A stretch of 64,000 nucleotides of DNA from NCBI GenBank assembly GCA_020073485.1, contig JAIQFB010000026.1:1-64000 (forward strand). Reading direction: 5' to 3'. This document shows, piece after piece, positions 53,156-61,432 of the stretch. The notes beneath the pieces are model-generated. The model was not told where the DNA came from, ran no database searches, and saw only the letters and a list, made by a program, of their open reading frames with translations. The DNA comes from Terriglobia bacterium (GTDB lineage Bacteria > Acidobacteriota > Terriglobia > Acidiferrales > UBA7541). Both the position numbers and the translations under genes were made by a program. Numbering within the stretch: the stretch's first letter is position 1; each line of letters starts with the position of its first letter.

Positions 53156-55159
53156 TCACCTGTATCCAGCCCGGTTTTCCGCTTCCGGCGTTCCCGGAAT
53201 ATTCGACGGCCCCGAGATTTTACCGTTGAGCGCGTCGGCCAACGTGATGTTGTTGACCTCCAGCGTGCGGCCGATCGCCTGGTTGAGTTTCAACTCATCC
53301 TCGAGCAGGTTGATGCTGACGCGCAGTTCGGTCCCCTGCGCCGCGGTGACGTCGCGCGATCGCAGGACCACGTCATAGCTGGTGGACGCTCCCAGCCGGT
53401 ATTTCTCCTGCTCGGCCTCGAACGTCTGCACGGCGAGCGACCTTGCCTCCGCTGCCGCCGCCAGCGACGCGCGGTCTTCCTGCAAGGCGATCAGGGCGTT
53501 GCGGACGCTCACAAAGATCACGTTTTGTTCCTGGCGGTACTGCGTTTCCTGCTGCCGCTGGTTCAGCAACGCCTGCGCGTTGTCGGCCTGGGCCGCGCGG
53601 TTGCGAATCGGCAATGAAAAAGTGATCCCGGCTTCAAGCGACGGGTACTTGCCGCGAATCATGCGGCTGAGCGTGTCACCGATGCCTCCTGGAAAAACCA
53701 CCTGCGACGAGTTCGTCAGCGCCGTCGGCTCGAAAAATCCGGCGACGGGATTTCCATTGGCATCCACCACGGGCAAGCCCGCAGCAAACGTCCCCGTCGG
53801 CGTTGTGGCCGTTGAGGTCTGAACCCCGCCGAGGCCTGTCGCCGTGTACGCGCCGAACACGCTCAGCGACGGCAACAGCTCGTTCCGTGTCGCTTTCACC
53901 TCGATCCCGGCGTTTTTCAAGTTCAATGCCAATTGTTGCAGTTCGGGCCGCTTCTCCCACGCTTCCTTTACGGCGTCCTGGATCTTTATATTTTCAATTT
54001 CCGTCGGCGCGGAGATCGGCGTTGTAGGCATGATCTCGATTCCCAGGAAGGCGCTGTCCTGCGGGTTCCGGGTAAGGTCATTGAGCAGCGTCGTTTCGTC
54101 CTGCAACTGCACCGATTGTGCCTGCACCAGGGCCTGCTTGTCGGACGCCAGTTGCGACTGTGCGGTCAGCACATCCAGCCGCGAAAGCGTCCCGATGGAG
54201 GCGCGCGTCTTGTTGTCGTCGTAAAGCGTCTGCGAAACGTGCACGGAGGCCTCTTCGACCTTCACGTTTTCCCGCGCGTACACCAATTCCCAATAGTCGT
54301 TCGAGACCTGCGTGACCGTGGCCATCACCTGCTGGCTCAACTGCGACAGCCCGATTTTTTCCGTGTTTTTTGCTTCGACGATCAGCCGCATGTTCGCCTG
54401 CACACCGAAGCCCCGGAGCAGCGGCTGCGTGACTTGCAGGGTGAGAGTGGACTGCAAAAACGGATTGTAAAGATTGAACGCTCCCAAATTGGTGGATGTC
54501 CGGCTGGTAGACAAACTCGCTTGAAATTCGCTGCCCGTGTGGAAATACTGCGTGTACTGAAAATTTGTGTTCCCGAGATGCTGTGAATAGCTAGGAGGCA
54601 GGGTTTGCGTGGGCGTCCCTCCACTGGTCGGCACAATGCCGGCAAATAGCGGGTTGTTGACCGGCGAATTCGTCTCCTGCAGATTCATTCCTCCCGACAA
54701 AGTCGGATCGAACGGCACAAGTCCACCAGCGCCGGACTTGGCGCGCAATAAATTCACCTGATCGAGCCACGGCGTATAGCGCTCGACGGCGATAGCCAGA
54801 TTGTCCTCCAGAGCCAGCGAAATCGCGCCCTCCAGGCTCAAAATCAGGTTGCCGTTCTGGATCAGCTGATCGAATCGCGGGGAATTCGTCAGCTGGGGCC
54901 CGGCAATTTGCGAGGGCATGTAGGGCCGGGCCACGTTCGGAAACCACGGCTTCGCCGCGGAGTAATCCGCGCCCAAGGTCACGTGCCGCGCCTGCACCGG
55001 ACCCGAGGGAACAGTCTGCGTTCCCGGCCCGCCCGGCGACGAGGCTTGCGCCGGCGCAGCTTGCGGCGATGCATCCTGCGCAAGCACGGAAACCTGCGGC
55101 AGGAACAGCGAGGCCATCGCGAAAAATAGAACCACTTTGTGCCTTAGCCCTTTACTCAT
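53156..55159 (-). CDS. TolC-family outer membrane efflux protein
   Basis: The 667-residue protein has a signal peptide (VVLFFAMASLFLPQVSVLA, cleavage before QDASP). An N-terminal extension of ~80 Pro/Ala-rich residues leads into two TolC repeats with long coiled coils, for example VMATVTQVSNDYWELVYARENV and TLSRLDVLTAQSQLASDKQAL. TolC proteins form outer-membrane exit ducts for RND or ABC efflux systems. No inner-membrane partner is encoded beside it. It is convergent with the BMC genes, only 17 bases apart. Confidence 0.9.
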   Translation of the reverse strand: MSKGLRHKVVLFFAMASLFLPQVSVLAQDASPQAAPAQASSPGGPGTQTVPSGPVQARHVTLGADYSAAKPWFPNVARPYMPSQIAGPQLTNSPRFDQLIQNGNLILSLEGAISLALEDNLAIAVERYTPWLDQVNLLRAKSGAGGLVPFDPTLSGGMNLQETNSPVNNPLFAGIVPTSGGTPTQTLPPSYSQHLGNTNFQYTQYFHTGSEFQASLSTSRTSTNLGAFNLYNPFLQSTLTLQVTQPLLRGFGVQANMRLIVEAKNTEKIGLSQLSQQVMATVTQVSNDYWELVYARENVKVEEASVHVSQTLYDDNKTRASIGTLSRLDVLTAQSQLASDKQALVQAQSVQLQDETTLLNDLTRNPQDSAFLGIEIMPTTPISAPTEIENIKIQDAVKEAWEKRPELQQLALNLKNAGIEVKATRNELLPSLSVFGAYTATGLGGVQTSTATTPTGTFAAGLPVVDANGNPVAGFFEPTALTNSSQVVFPGGIGDTLSRMIRGKYPSLEAGITFSLPIRNRAAQADNAQALLNQRQQETQYRQEQNVIFVSVRNALIALQEDRASLAAAAEARSLAVQTFEAEQEKYRLGASTSYDVVLRSRDVTAAQGTELRVSINLLEDELKLNQAIGRTLEVNNITLADALNGKISGPSNIPGTPEAENRAGYR

Positions 55160-55259
55160 GTGATTTTTTCCTCTCTTAGTCGGGACCCGCTCTGCAAATA
55201 GGTAGAGTAACCCATTCCAGCGGTGTTCAGAGCCTGCGTGAGCACCTGACCTAGTGCGA

Positions 55260-55283
55260 TGTAGCGGCCGCCTTCAGGCGGGC
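55260..55283. repeat. Short hairpin repeat (TGTAGCGCC type)
   Basis: TGTAGCGG is followed by the stem-loop CCGCCT-TC-AGGCGG. It pairs with the similar element at 12636-12660. It sits in the 242-base gap between tolC and a divergent binding-protein gene. Confidence 0.55.
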
Positions 55284-55401
55284 ATGTGGTTAACTGCAAA
55301 ATGCCAGATTCCCCATGCCCCGCTACTCTCTTGCTCCTGGATGGTGCTATCGTACGCAGCAGCAAAAAGGGACACAGCAAGCATAAGAAGGAAGGATCGG
55401 A

Positions 55402-56178
55402 ATGCGAAAATACCTCATCGTTGCAATCGGATTTGTCTGTGCTCTCCTGTCGTGTCAAAAGGCGCTGGCGCAGGCTTCCGAGGTCCATGTCCTGGCGTCG
55501 AACGGAATAAAGGCGGTCGTCGAAGACCTGCTTCCGCAAGCCGAGCATTCCATCGGCCACCCCATCACGGTTGAATTCAGTCCGACGGCGAACTTGAAGC
55601 AGAAAATCGAAGCGGGCGAGGCATTCGACGCCGTGATCGTCACGCCAGAAGCCATCGCCGATTTGAGTAAGGGAGGGAAGACGCTGGAAGGCGCCGGAAC
55701 TTCAATCTACGGAACTCTCATCAGCCGCGCCGGCATTGGCATCGCCATCCGCAAGGGAGCGCCTCGGTCGGACATCAGCACGCCCGAAGCGATCAAGAGC
55801 GCACTGCTCAACGTCAAGGCCGTGGCCTACGCTCCCCAGGGCGCGAGCACGCCGGCCATCACGCAGATGCTGGAAAGCCTTGGGATCGCCGACGCCGTAA
55901 AGAGCAAAACGATTCTGCTGCAAGGCTCCGACCTTACAATCGCCGCCGTCCTGGACGGTAGAGCCGATTTCGTCATCACGCTGGTCAGCGAGTTGTTGCC
56001 CGTCAAGGGCCTCGAACTGCTCGGTCCGCTCCCGGATAAATTCCAGCAGTACATCAAATTTTCCGCCGCCGTCAGCGCCAATACGAAAAACGCCGAAGCG
56101 GCCAAAGCCCTGGTCGAGTTTCTCGCGGGTCCGTCCGCACTTCCCGTCATCAAGGCCCGGGGCATGGAGGCCCATTAA
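55402..56178 (+). CDS. Extracellular solute-binding protein, ModA-like
   Basis: The 258-residue protein has a lipoprotein-like or signal N-terminus (IVAIGFVCALLSCQKALAQA). The mature part has the type II periplasmic-binding fold of molybdate/sulfate binders: VHVLASNGIKAVVEDLL near the N-terminus, AVIVTPEAIADL and QGASTPAITQMLESLG. ModA-type oxyanion-binding residues cannot be confirmed by eye. No permease or ATPase gene accompanies it, so it may be a sensory or orphan binder. An AAGGAAGG Shine-Dalgarno region precedes the ATG. Confidence 0.8.
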   Translation: MRKYLIVAIGFVCALLSCQKALAQASEVHVLASNGIKAVVEDLLPQAEHSIGHPITVEFSPTANLKQKIEAGEAFDAVIVTPEAIADLSKGGKTLEGAGTSIYGTLISRAGIGIAIRKGAPRSDISTPEAIKSALLNVKAVAYAPQGASTPAITQMLESLGIADAVKSKTILLQGSDLTIAAVLDGRADFVITLVSELLPVKGLELLGPLPDKFQQYIKFSAAVSANTKNAEAAKALVEFLAGPSALPVIKARGMEAH

Positions 56179-56418
56179 ATACGGCCTGTGAAGCTCCGGA
56201 GTTGGCGAGAACCTGCATCGCCGCCTGACTTGCAATCACTATCGTTGCGGGCATGTTCCGATCCAAATTAACCCGCAACCGTCATCGCCTTATCCTTGAC
56301 ACGGGAGAACGTGTGGAGTACTGATTGACAAATCATTAGGCCCGATAAATAGGCGTTCCGTGCGAAAGCAATCCGCGGTCAGGATGTTTCGGCAAAAAAC
56401 AGCGCGAGGGAGCCAACC

Positions 56419-58017
56419 ATGATGAATTTCTGGAAGGTAGCGGGACTCCTGATTTTTTGCGCCACATCGGCCCAGGCGGCGACGGATGCGTCCGTCTCCG
56501 GCCGCGTCAAGGACCCGGCCGGAGCGGTGTTTCGCGGCGCGTTTGTCAGCGCGCAAAACATGCAGTCCAAAATTACCGTGAACGTCATGTCCGACAGCCA
56601 GGGGCGTTACCAGATTCGGAACCTGCCGCCGGGCGAATATGACGTCCGCGTCGCGGCCGCCGGATACAAGACCGACCCGGTACGACTGCGCGTGACGCTC
56701 GCGGCAGGAGAATCCCCCTCGCACGATTTCGCGCTGCAGGCGGGGACGCTGCGCTGGAGCGATCTGTCGCTGTATCAGGGAGTAACGCTGCTTCCCAAGG
56801 GCGAAGGCAAAGAAATCCTGACCGGAAACTGCTTCGCCTGCCACGGATTCCAAACCCGCATGGCCGGCGTGAAGCGCGATCTGGACGCCTGGACCGGAGC
56901 CATTACCTTCATGCGCGAAACGCGCCACGCGCGTCTGGCCAACCATATTAACGATCAGCAGGCGCAGGTGCTCACCAACTATCTGAACGACGCTTTTGGC
57001 GTGGACGCCAAACTGCCGAAATCTCCCGCCGATATGCCCGGATACAAAGCCACGATCCGCCCGGTGAGCGACGACGGATTGAAAATTGTCTACGTCGAAT
57101 ACGATATGCCCGGACCGAACCGCATGCCCTTCAGCGCTGCGCCGGATAAAGACGGAAATCTCTGGATCCCCGACATGGGTTCGGAAAACCACATCGGACG
57201 CCTCAACCCGACGACCGGGGCGATCGAGGAATTTACCGCGCCCAATCCGACTCCGGCAGGCATCCATTCGGCCGTTCCCGCGCCGGATGGTTCCGTTTGG
57301 ATCGGCGAGCAGGCTGCCAACAAACTGGGCCGGTGGGATCCGAAAACCAGACTCATCACGGAATTTCCGGACACCTATCAGAAGGGAATGGAGGGCCTCG
57401 AGGACGGCGGCTCCAAGCACACCGTTCGCGTCGATTCCAAGGGAAGGGTATGGGGAACGGGCGTGCACGGCGTGCTGACGGCCTACGATCCAAAGAGCAA
57501 TGAGTTCTCCCACTTTCCCGACACTTACTCGCCGTACGGCGTGGAAATCGATAAATCCGGCAATCCCTGGTTCGCCGAATTTGACTCGAAGGGAAAAATC
57601 GGGATGGTCGACGTGAAGACCGGCAAGGTGACCAAGTGGGCCCCGCCCACCGAGGACGGCTGGCCGCGGCGCATCGAGATTGACGACGACGGCATCGTCT
57701 GGTTCGCCGAATATTATGGTGGCAAGATCGGCCGGTTCGATCCCAAAACGCAAACCTTCAAGGAGTACACGCTGCCCGGCCCGAAGGCGACTCCCTACGC
57801 GCTCGCGCTCGACCGCAAGCACTGCATCTGGTATTCGTCGGATGAACAGGACGTCATCGGCCGCCTCGATCCGAACACCGGGAAGGTCACCGAATTTCCA
57901 TACGCCCACTCCGAAAACATGATGAAGGAATTTTTCCTCGATGCGCAGGGACGCATGTGGTACGGCTCGGGACCCAATAATAAAGTGGGATATTTCGTGC
58001 CGTCGGATTTGGACTAA
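56419..58017 (+). CDS. Exported fusion: regulatory Ig-like domain, CxxCH site and Vgb-type propeller
   Basis: The 532-residue protein has a signal peptide (VAGLLIFCATSAQA). Residues 25-105 form a carboxypeptidase-regulatory-like domain (SVSGRVKDPAGAVFRGAFVS, then NLPPGEYDVRVAAAGY). At about 138-141 there is NCFACHGF, a CxxCH heme-attachment motif in a short helical region of ~90 residues. Residues 200-530 are a beta-propeller of the virginiamycin B lyase type with repeats such as GNLWIPDMGSENHIGRLNP. A c-type heme beside a lyase-like propeller suggests a redox or aromatic-compound enzyme, but the substrate is unknown. A bidirectional terminator follows. Confidence 0.87.
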   Translation: MMNFWKVAGLLIFCATSAQAATDASVSGRVKDPAGAVFRGAFVSAQNMQSKITVNVMSDSQGRYQIRNLPPGEYDVRVAAAGYKTDPVRLRVTLAAGESPSHDFALQAGTLRWSDLSLYQGVTLLPKGEGKEILTGNCFACHGFQTRMAGVKRDLDAWTGAITFMRETRHARLANHINDQQAQVLTNYLNDAFGVDAKLPKSPADMPGYKATIRPVSDDGLKIVYVEYDMPGPNRMPFSAAPDKDGNLWIPDMGSENHIGRLNPTTGAIEEFTAPNPTPAGIHSAVPAPDGSVWIGEQAANKLGRWDPKTRLITEFPDTYQKGMEGLEDGGSKHTVRVDSKGRVWGTGVHGVLTAYDPKSNEFSHFPDTYSPYGVEIDKSGNPWFAEFDSKGKIGMVDVKTGKVTKWAPPTEDGWPRRIEIDDDGIVWFAEYYGGKIGRFDPKTQTFKEYTLPGPKATPYALALDRKHCIWYSSDEQDVIGRLDPNTGKVTEFPYAHSENMMKEFFLDAQGRMWYGSGPNNKVGYFVPSDLD

Positions 58018-58020
58018 AAC

Positions 58021-58062
58021 AAAAGCCGCATCCCATGATTCTGCGCAAGGGATGCGGCTTTT
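58021..58062. terminator. Bidirectional terminator
   Basis: AAAAGCCGCATCCC (58021-58034) pairs with GGGATGCGGCTTTT (58049-58062) across a 14-base loop. The 14-pair stem has A/T ends, so it works for both convergent genes (56419-58017 plus and 58113-58811 minus). Confidence 0.88.
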
Positions 58063-58112
58063 AGACCCCCAGATTTCCGCCAACAGGCTATGCCGGTTCG
58101 ATTTTTCGCAGG

Positions 58113-58811
58113 TCACACCGCATACGTGAACGTGTACCCGCGTTCCTGCGCGCGATTCACCGCCAGAATTCCCGCCGGTACCAGGTGCGAGTTTCCAATC
58201 AGGTTCGCCGTAATTTCCTTGAACACGGCGTCGGTCTCCAGGCCATTGGCCTTGGCGATTCTTCCCGCGACGCCCCGCGTGGACATTCCACACACGGCAA
58301 ATTGCGCGCCCTTCTTGATCAGGGCATTCATCTTGCCCGCCTGCTGCAAAGTGGAGTCTTCCGCGGTGTACGGATTGACCGTGGGAGGCAGCTTGGTTTT
58401 CGGATCGGTGAATTCGGTTTGCTCTGAGAGTTGTTTGCTGTACTTCGCCCACATCGCGTCGTTGTAGGCAAACGGCGTGGACTTATGGCGCGCGACGATC
58501 ACCACGGCCAGGTCGCTGTCCTTCAGCCCGTACGCGTCCGTGTTCGCCGTATAGAAATTGCTGGCAAATTGCAGCGCCCAGGCCATGCCGTCCGCCGACG
58601 CAGTATCGAATAGAAAACGGTGCACGCCGGGAATCTTGTCGTACCAATCGTCCTGCGCGTGCCGCGCGGGACGGAATGCCGCGTCCTCCGCGGGCCGCGC
58701 CATCGCCGCAGGGCCACCGGCGGCCGCCGCGCCCACCACACCCACTCCCGCGCCCAGCCGGGTTAGAAATGATCGCCGCGCCATCAGGGACTGCAGCCAC
58801 TTGCTATCCAT
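58113..58811 (-). CDS. Tat-exported DsrE-like protein
   Basis: The 232-residue protein starts at the ATG at 58811 behind AAGGAGG (seven-base spacing); the frame is open further upstream but without signals. It has a twin-arginine leader (MARRSFLTRLGAGVGVVGAA). The rest contains VVIVARHKSTPFAYND and a FAVCGMSTRGVAGRIAK segment, which resemble the DsrE/DsrF fold with a single conserved cysteine. DsrE proteins carry sulfur or bind small molecules, but no dsr genes are near. The assignment is tentative. Confidence 0.75.
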   Translation of the reverse strand: MDSKWLQSLMARRSFLTRLGAGVGVVGAAAAGGPAAMARPAEDAAFRPARHAQDDWYDKIPGVHRFLFDTASADGMAWALQFASNFYTANTDAYGLKDSDLAVVIVARHKSTPFAYNDAMWAKYSKQLSEQTEFTDPKTKLPPTVNPYTAEDSTLQQAGKMNALIKKGAQFAVCGMSTRGVAGRIAKANGLETDAVFKEITANLIGNSHLVPAGILAVNRAQERGYTFTYAV

Positions 58812-59020
58812 AAGGAATTCCTCCTTCGCTCTTTGAGATCGGACAGTGGGCATACTATAAGCCCAAATCCCGGGAAGTTCTATATGAGCAGGAAGTTTTG
58901 GGATCGCCCGGGCGAGCCACTCGTGCGGTTTCCGCAAGGGCGAGACTTGGTTTTTAGTACTTATCATTCTTGAAAAAAATTGAGTCGATTTTGGTTGTGC
59001 TCAATGAGAAGACAAATGAA

Positions 59021-59061
59021 AAGCCCCATCCGTGTTCGCCACGGCGGACACGGATGGGGCT
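59021..59061 (-). terminator. Terminator for the small minus-strand gene
   Basis: AAGCCCCATCCGTGT (59021-59035) pairs with ACACGGATGGGGCT (59048-59061). On the minus strand the hairpin is followed by TTTTCATTTG, a U-rich run, ending transcription of the gene at 59084. Confidence 0.85.
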
Positions 59062-59083
59062 CTCGATCTAGTAGGGTTTCTCC

Positions 59084-59320
59084 TCAGCCCGCGGCGGCTT
59101 CTCCCGCCTTTGCTTCTGCTGCCGCGCCCAGTGACCGGGCCGTGATTTCCAGTCCGTTCTTGTTCATATCGAATCGTTGCTTGCGGTCCAGGCCCTTCAC
59201 GAATTCGCGCGTCGCTTTCGCGACGGCTCCGGGAAGGCTCGACGCATCGGCCGTCACCTTCGATTCGATGGTCTCATCCGTGCGATCGCGATAGCGAAAT
59301 TGCACCTCAAACGTCTTCAT
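59084..59320 (-). CDS. Small cytoplasmic protein
   Basis: The 78-residue protein starts at MKTFEVQFRYRDRTDE, preceded by AAAGGAGG eight bases upstream; the open frame upstream does not add to the fold. It alternates strands and a helix (TFEVQFRYRDRTDETIES, then LPGAVAKATREFVKGL) and ends in an Ala/Glu tail. It is not a member of any family I can name. A strong terminator follows, so it is a real, separately transcribed gene. Confidence 0.75.
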   Translation of the reverse strand: MKTFEVQFRYRDRTDETIESKVTADASSLPGAVAKATREFVKGLDRKQRFDMNKNGLEITARSLGAAAEAKAGEAAAG

Positions 59321-59415
59321 TGTTCTTGCCTCCTTTTTTTCAATCTCGAAAATCAGAATTTGTTCCCTGTGCTCAAGACCGCGCGCGGGTCCCAATTCCA
59401 CGTGCGCGCCTGACT

Positions 59416-59694
59416 TTACCGATGCTTCTTTTTCGCCGGTTTTTGGGCGGGCCGCTTGGTTTTCTTCGGTTTCAGCTTCGCTTCCAGCGCCGCATTTTCC
59501 TTGGCCAGCGCGTCGCGCGCCGCGGTTACGGTTTCCAGGTCGTTTCCCATCTGGCCGTTCTGCTTCTGCAGGTCCGCTATCTGCGCTTTCAATTGCTCGT
59601 TCTCTTGCAATGTTTTCGTATCCTTACAAGCGGACAGGGAAAGACTCAACCCAACGGCCAAAGCAAGCCCTGCCCATGCGTTCCTACGCGTCAT
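59416..59694 (-). CDS. Small coiled-coil lipoprotein
   Basis: The 92-residue protein starts at MTRRNAWAGLALAVG behind AAAGGA (six-base spacing). A lipobox LSLSACKD marks lipidation of the cysteine at about residue 23. The mature part is a single coiled coil (LQENEQLKAQIADLQKQNGQ) followed by a Lys-rich tail (KPKKTKRPAQKPAKKKHR) suited to binding peptidoglycan or lipopolysaccharide, as in Lpp-type proteins. No catalytic function is expected. Confidence 0.8.
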   Translation of the reverse strand: MTRRNAWAGLALAVGLSLSLSACKDTKTLQENEQLKAQIADLQKQNGQMGNDLETVTAARDALAKENAALEAKLKPKKTKRPAQKPAKKKHR

Positions 59695-60019
59695 TCTTTG
59701 TCCTTTCATTACGGGAATTTGAAATGCCATTGGAGCAACCGATAGCGGGTGAGGTGGGAAGCCACCGCCGACGACTTATTCAGACTAAAGGAGATTCCGC
59801 TACGGCGCAAGCGCGAACCGCAAGTTTCTCAATTTCCGTCGAATGGGCCGCTTCCTGAGCTCCCGCCTCCCGGGCCGGAATTTTCCATCTCTCGAAGGGA
59901 ACCCGACTGGTGCACTTGATGCTTACGCGCCTCCGGCGGGATCGACGGTGAATCCCACGCCGCAATTATGAGAATATTGTAATCACGTCGGACGAGTGTG
60001 ATTTCGGGCCAGGGGAAAC
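59695..60019. other. Divergent intergenic region before the TonB-domain gene
   Basis: This 325-base gap lies between the divergent lipoprotein and TonB-domain genes. GAGAATATTGTAATCACG near 59970 is AT-rich and might contain a -10, but no paired -35 is clear. No gene or repeat is evident. Confidence 0.4.
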
Positions 60020-61312
60020 ATGCGATTCCAGATTCTTAACCGCGCTGCGCTTTCCTTCTTCCTTTGCGCCGTTCTGTCCGGCGCCGCCGCCCGCGCGCAG
60101 GAAAATCAAACCCCGCCGGCCCCCGCAATCCCGGCCGTTCCCACATCCGCGCAGAAAATTGTTTCCAAGAATTCCGATTATTTGAAATTGCTGAACCCGC
60201 CGGAAGGGGACGACTTCCTTCGCGCCTATAGCGAGGGCTATCAAAAGAAGGCGGCGGAAATTGAGGCCAGGCTCGCGGACATCAGCGATGAAAAAGTCCG
60301 CAGCCAGACGCGCGATGACAACTGGGCCAAGGTGACCCGGAACGAGCACAATCAATTCCAATACGAGGCCGACGTCGCCTTGAATGCCGCCCGCACTTCC
60401 TTTTCCCAGGCGCACCGGGATGGCTGGTTCGAGGTCGGGCGCGGAACATACGACGAAAGCGCTAATGCGTACGTGGTGCGCGCGACTCCCTCGGCGCCAA
60501 TGGATATGCATTTCCAGGTGGCCATGAAGCCGGCGACGCTCACCCAGATCTATGAAAAATTTCACCAAATCGCCAGTCCGGAAATTGACCAGAAAGCCCG
60601 CGCCTACGTCTCTCAGTCGGGCGCGAATTCCAATTGCGCGAGAAATGCAGACTTGTGTTACCAGCTAAAAAGCAACGAGATCGAACAAGGCCTGCGGCCC
60701 TCGCGCATTGTGGTCGTCGCGCAGGGCGATCTGGAGCACCGGAAGATCGACCGGCTGCTGGTCGTCGATTACGACACCGAAGGAATCCTTCTCGAACTTG
60801 ATCCCCACGTTCCCATTCTCACGCCTGTGGCCTGGCGATTTTCCATCGGAGAAGTTCCCAAGCCGATCCTCGAGCCCGAGCCGGCCGTGGCCGCGGCTCA
60901 GCCGGCGACCGCCGTCCCAGCGCAGCCCGCAACCACAGCGCAGGACTCAGCGCAAGGCGCTGAAAAGGGAAGAGCCGCCGCGCCGGCGCCGAATCCGTCC
61001 AGCGCACCGCAAGCCCCTCCCGCGCGCGTGACTGTCCCCGCGAATGTGGAAGCGGCATCCATCATTTCCCAGACGAAACCCGTCTATCCTCCCGAGGCGC
61101 GCGCCAGCCTGATTCACGGAGACGTGGTCCTTCGCGCGATCATCGACAAGGAAGGGAAAATTTCGGAAGTCCACGTCCTGGAGGGGGACGACGTGCTGGC
61201 GAAGTCCGCGGTCGAAGCCGTCCGCCAGTGGCGTTACAAGCCGATGCTTTCGGATGGCGTGCCCACCGAGGTCGAAACCACCATCACCATTACATTTTCT
61301 CTTGCGGAATAG
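60020..61312 (+). CDS. Exported protein with C-terminal TonB domain
   Basis: The 430-residue protein has a cleavable signal peptide (ALSFFLCAVLSGAAARA, before QENQT) in place of a TonB membrane anchor. Residues about 45-270 form an unknown domain with one cysteine pair (NCARNADLC). An Ala/Pro-rich linker (about 280-345) is followed by a TonB C-terminal domain: KPVYPPEARASLIHGDVVLR, then AVRQWRYKPMLSDG. Energy-transducing TonB needs an N-terminal transmembrane helix; here it appears secreted to the periplasm, so coupling to ExbBD is doubtful. Related proteins are common in Acidobacteriota. Confidence 0.85.
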   Translation: MRFQILNRAALSFFLCAVLSGAAARAQENQTPPAPAIPAVPTSAQKIVSKNSDYLKLLNPPEGDDFLRAYSEGYQKKAAEIEARLADISDEKVRSQTRDDNWAKVTRNEHNQFQYEADVALNAARTSFSQAHRDGWFEVGRGTYDESANAYVVRATPSAPMDMHFQVAMKPATLTQIYEKFHQIASPEIDQKARAYVSQSGANSNCARNADLCYQLKSNEIEQGLRPSRIVVVAQGDLEHRKIDRLLVVDYDTEGILLELDPHVPILTPVAWRFSIGEVPKPILEPEPAVAAAQPATAVPAQPATTAQDSAQGAEKGRAAAPAPNPSSAPQAPPARVTVPANVEAASIISQTKPVYPPEARASLIHGDVVLRAIIDKEGKISEVHVLEGDDVLAKSAVEAVRQWRYKPMLSDGVPTEVETTITITFSLAE

Positions 61313-61358
61313 CGCCCAGGTAAAATCCTGTCAACGGGTAGCAGCTTGACTTAGGGCA

Positions 61359-61427
61359 GGACAGGCACTCTTGCCTGTCCCTTATAGTCTCTGCAAGGTT
61401 GCAGCGGACAGACAAGAGTGTCTGTCC
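61359..61427. repeat. Paired hairpin repeat with complementary loops
   Basis: GGACAGGCA-CTCT-TGCCTGTCC (61359-61380) and GGACAGACA-AGAG-TGTCTGTCC (61406-61427) are perfect nine-pair stems whose loops complement each other. The same design is found at 36695-36789. The element lies between convergent genes. Confidence 0.75.
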
Positions 61428-61432
61428 TACTT

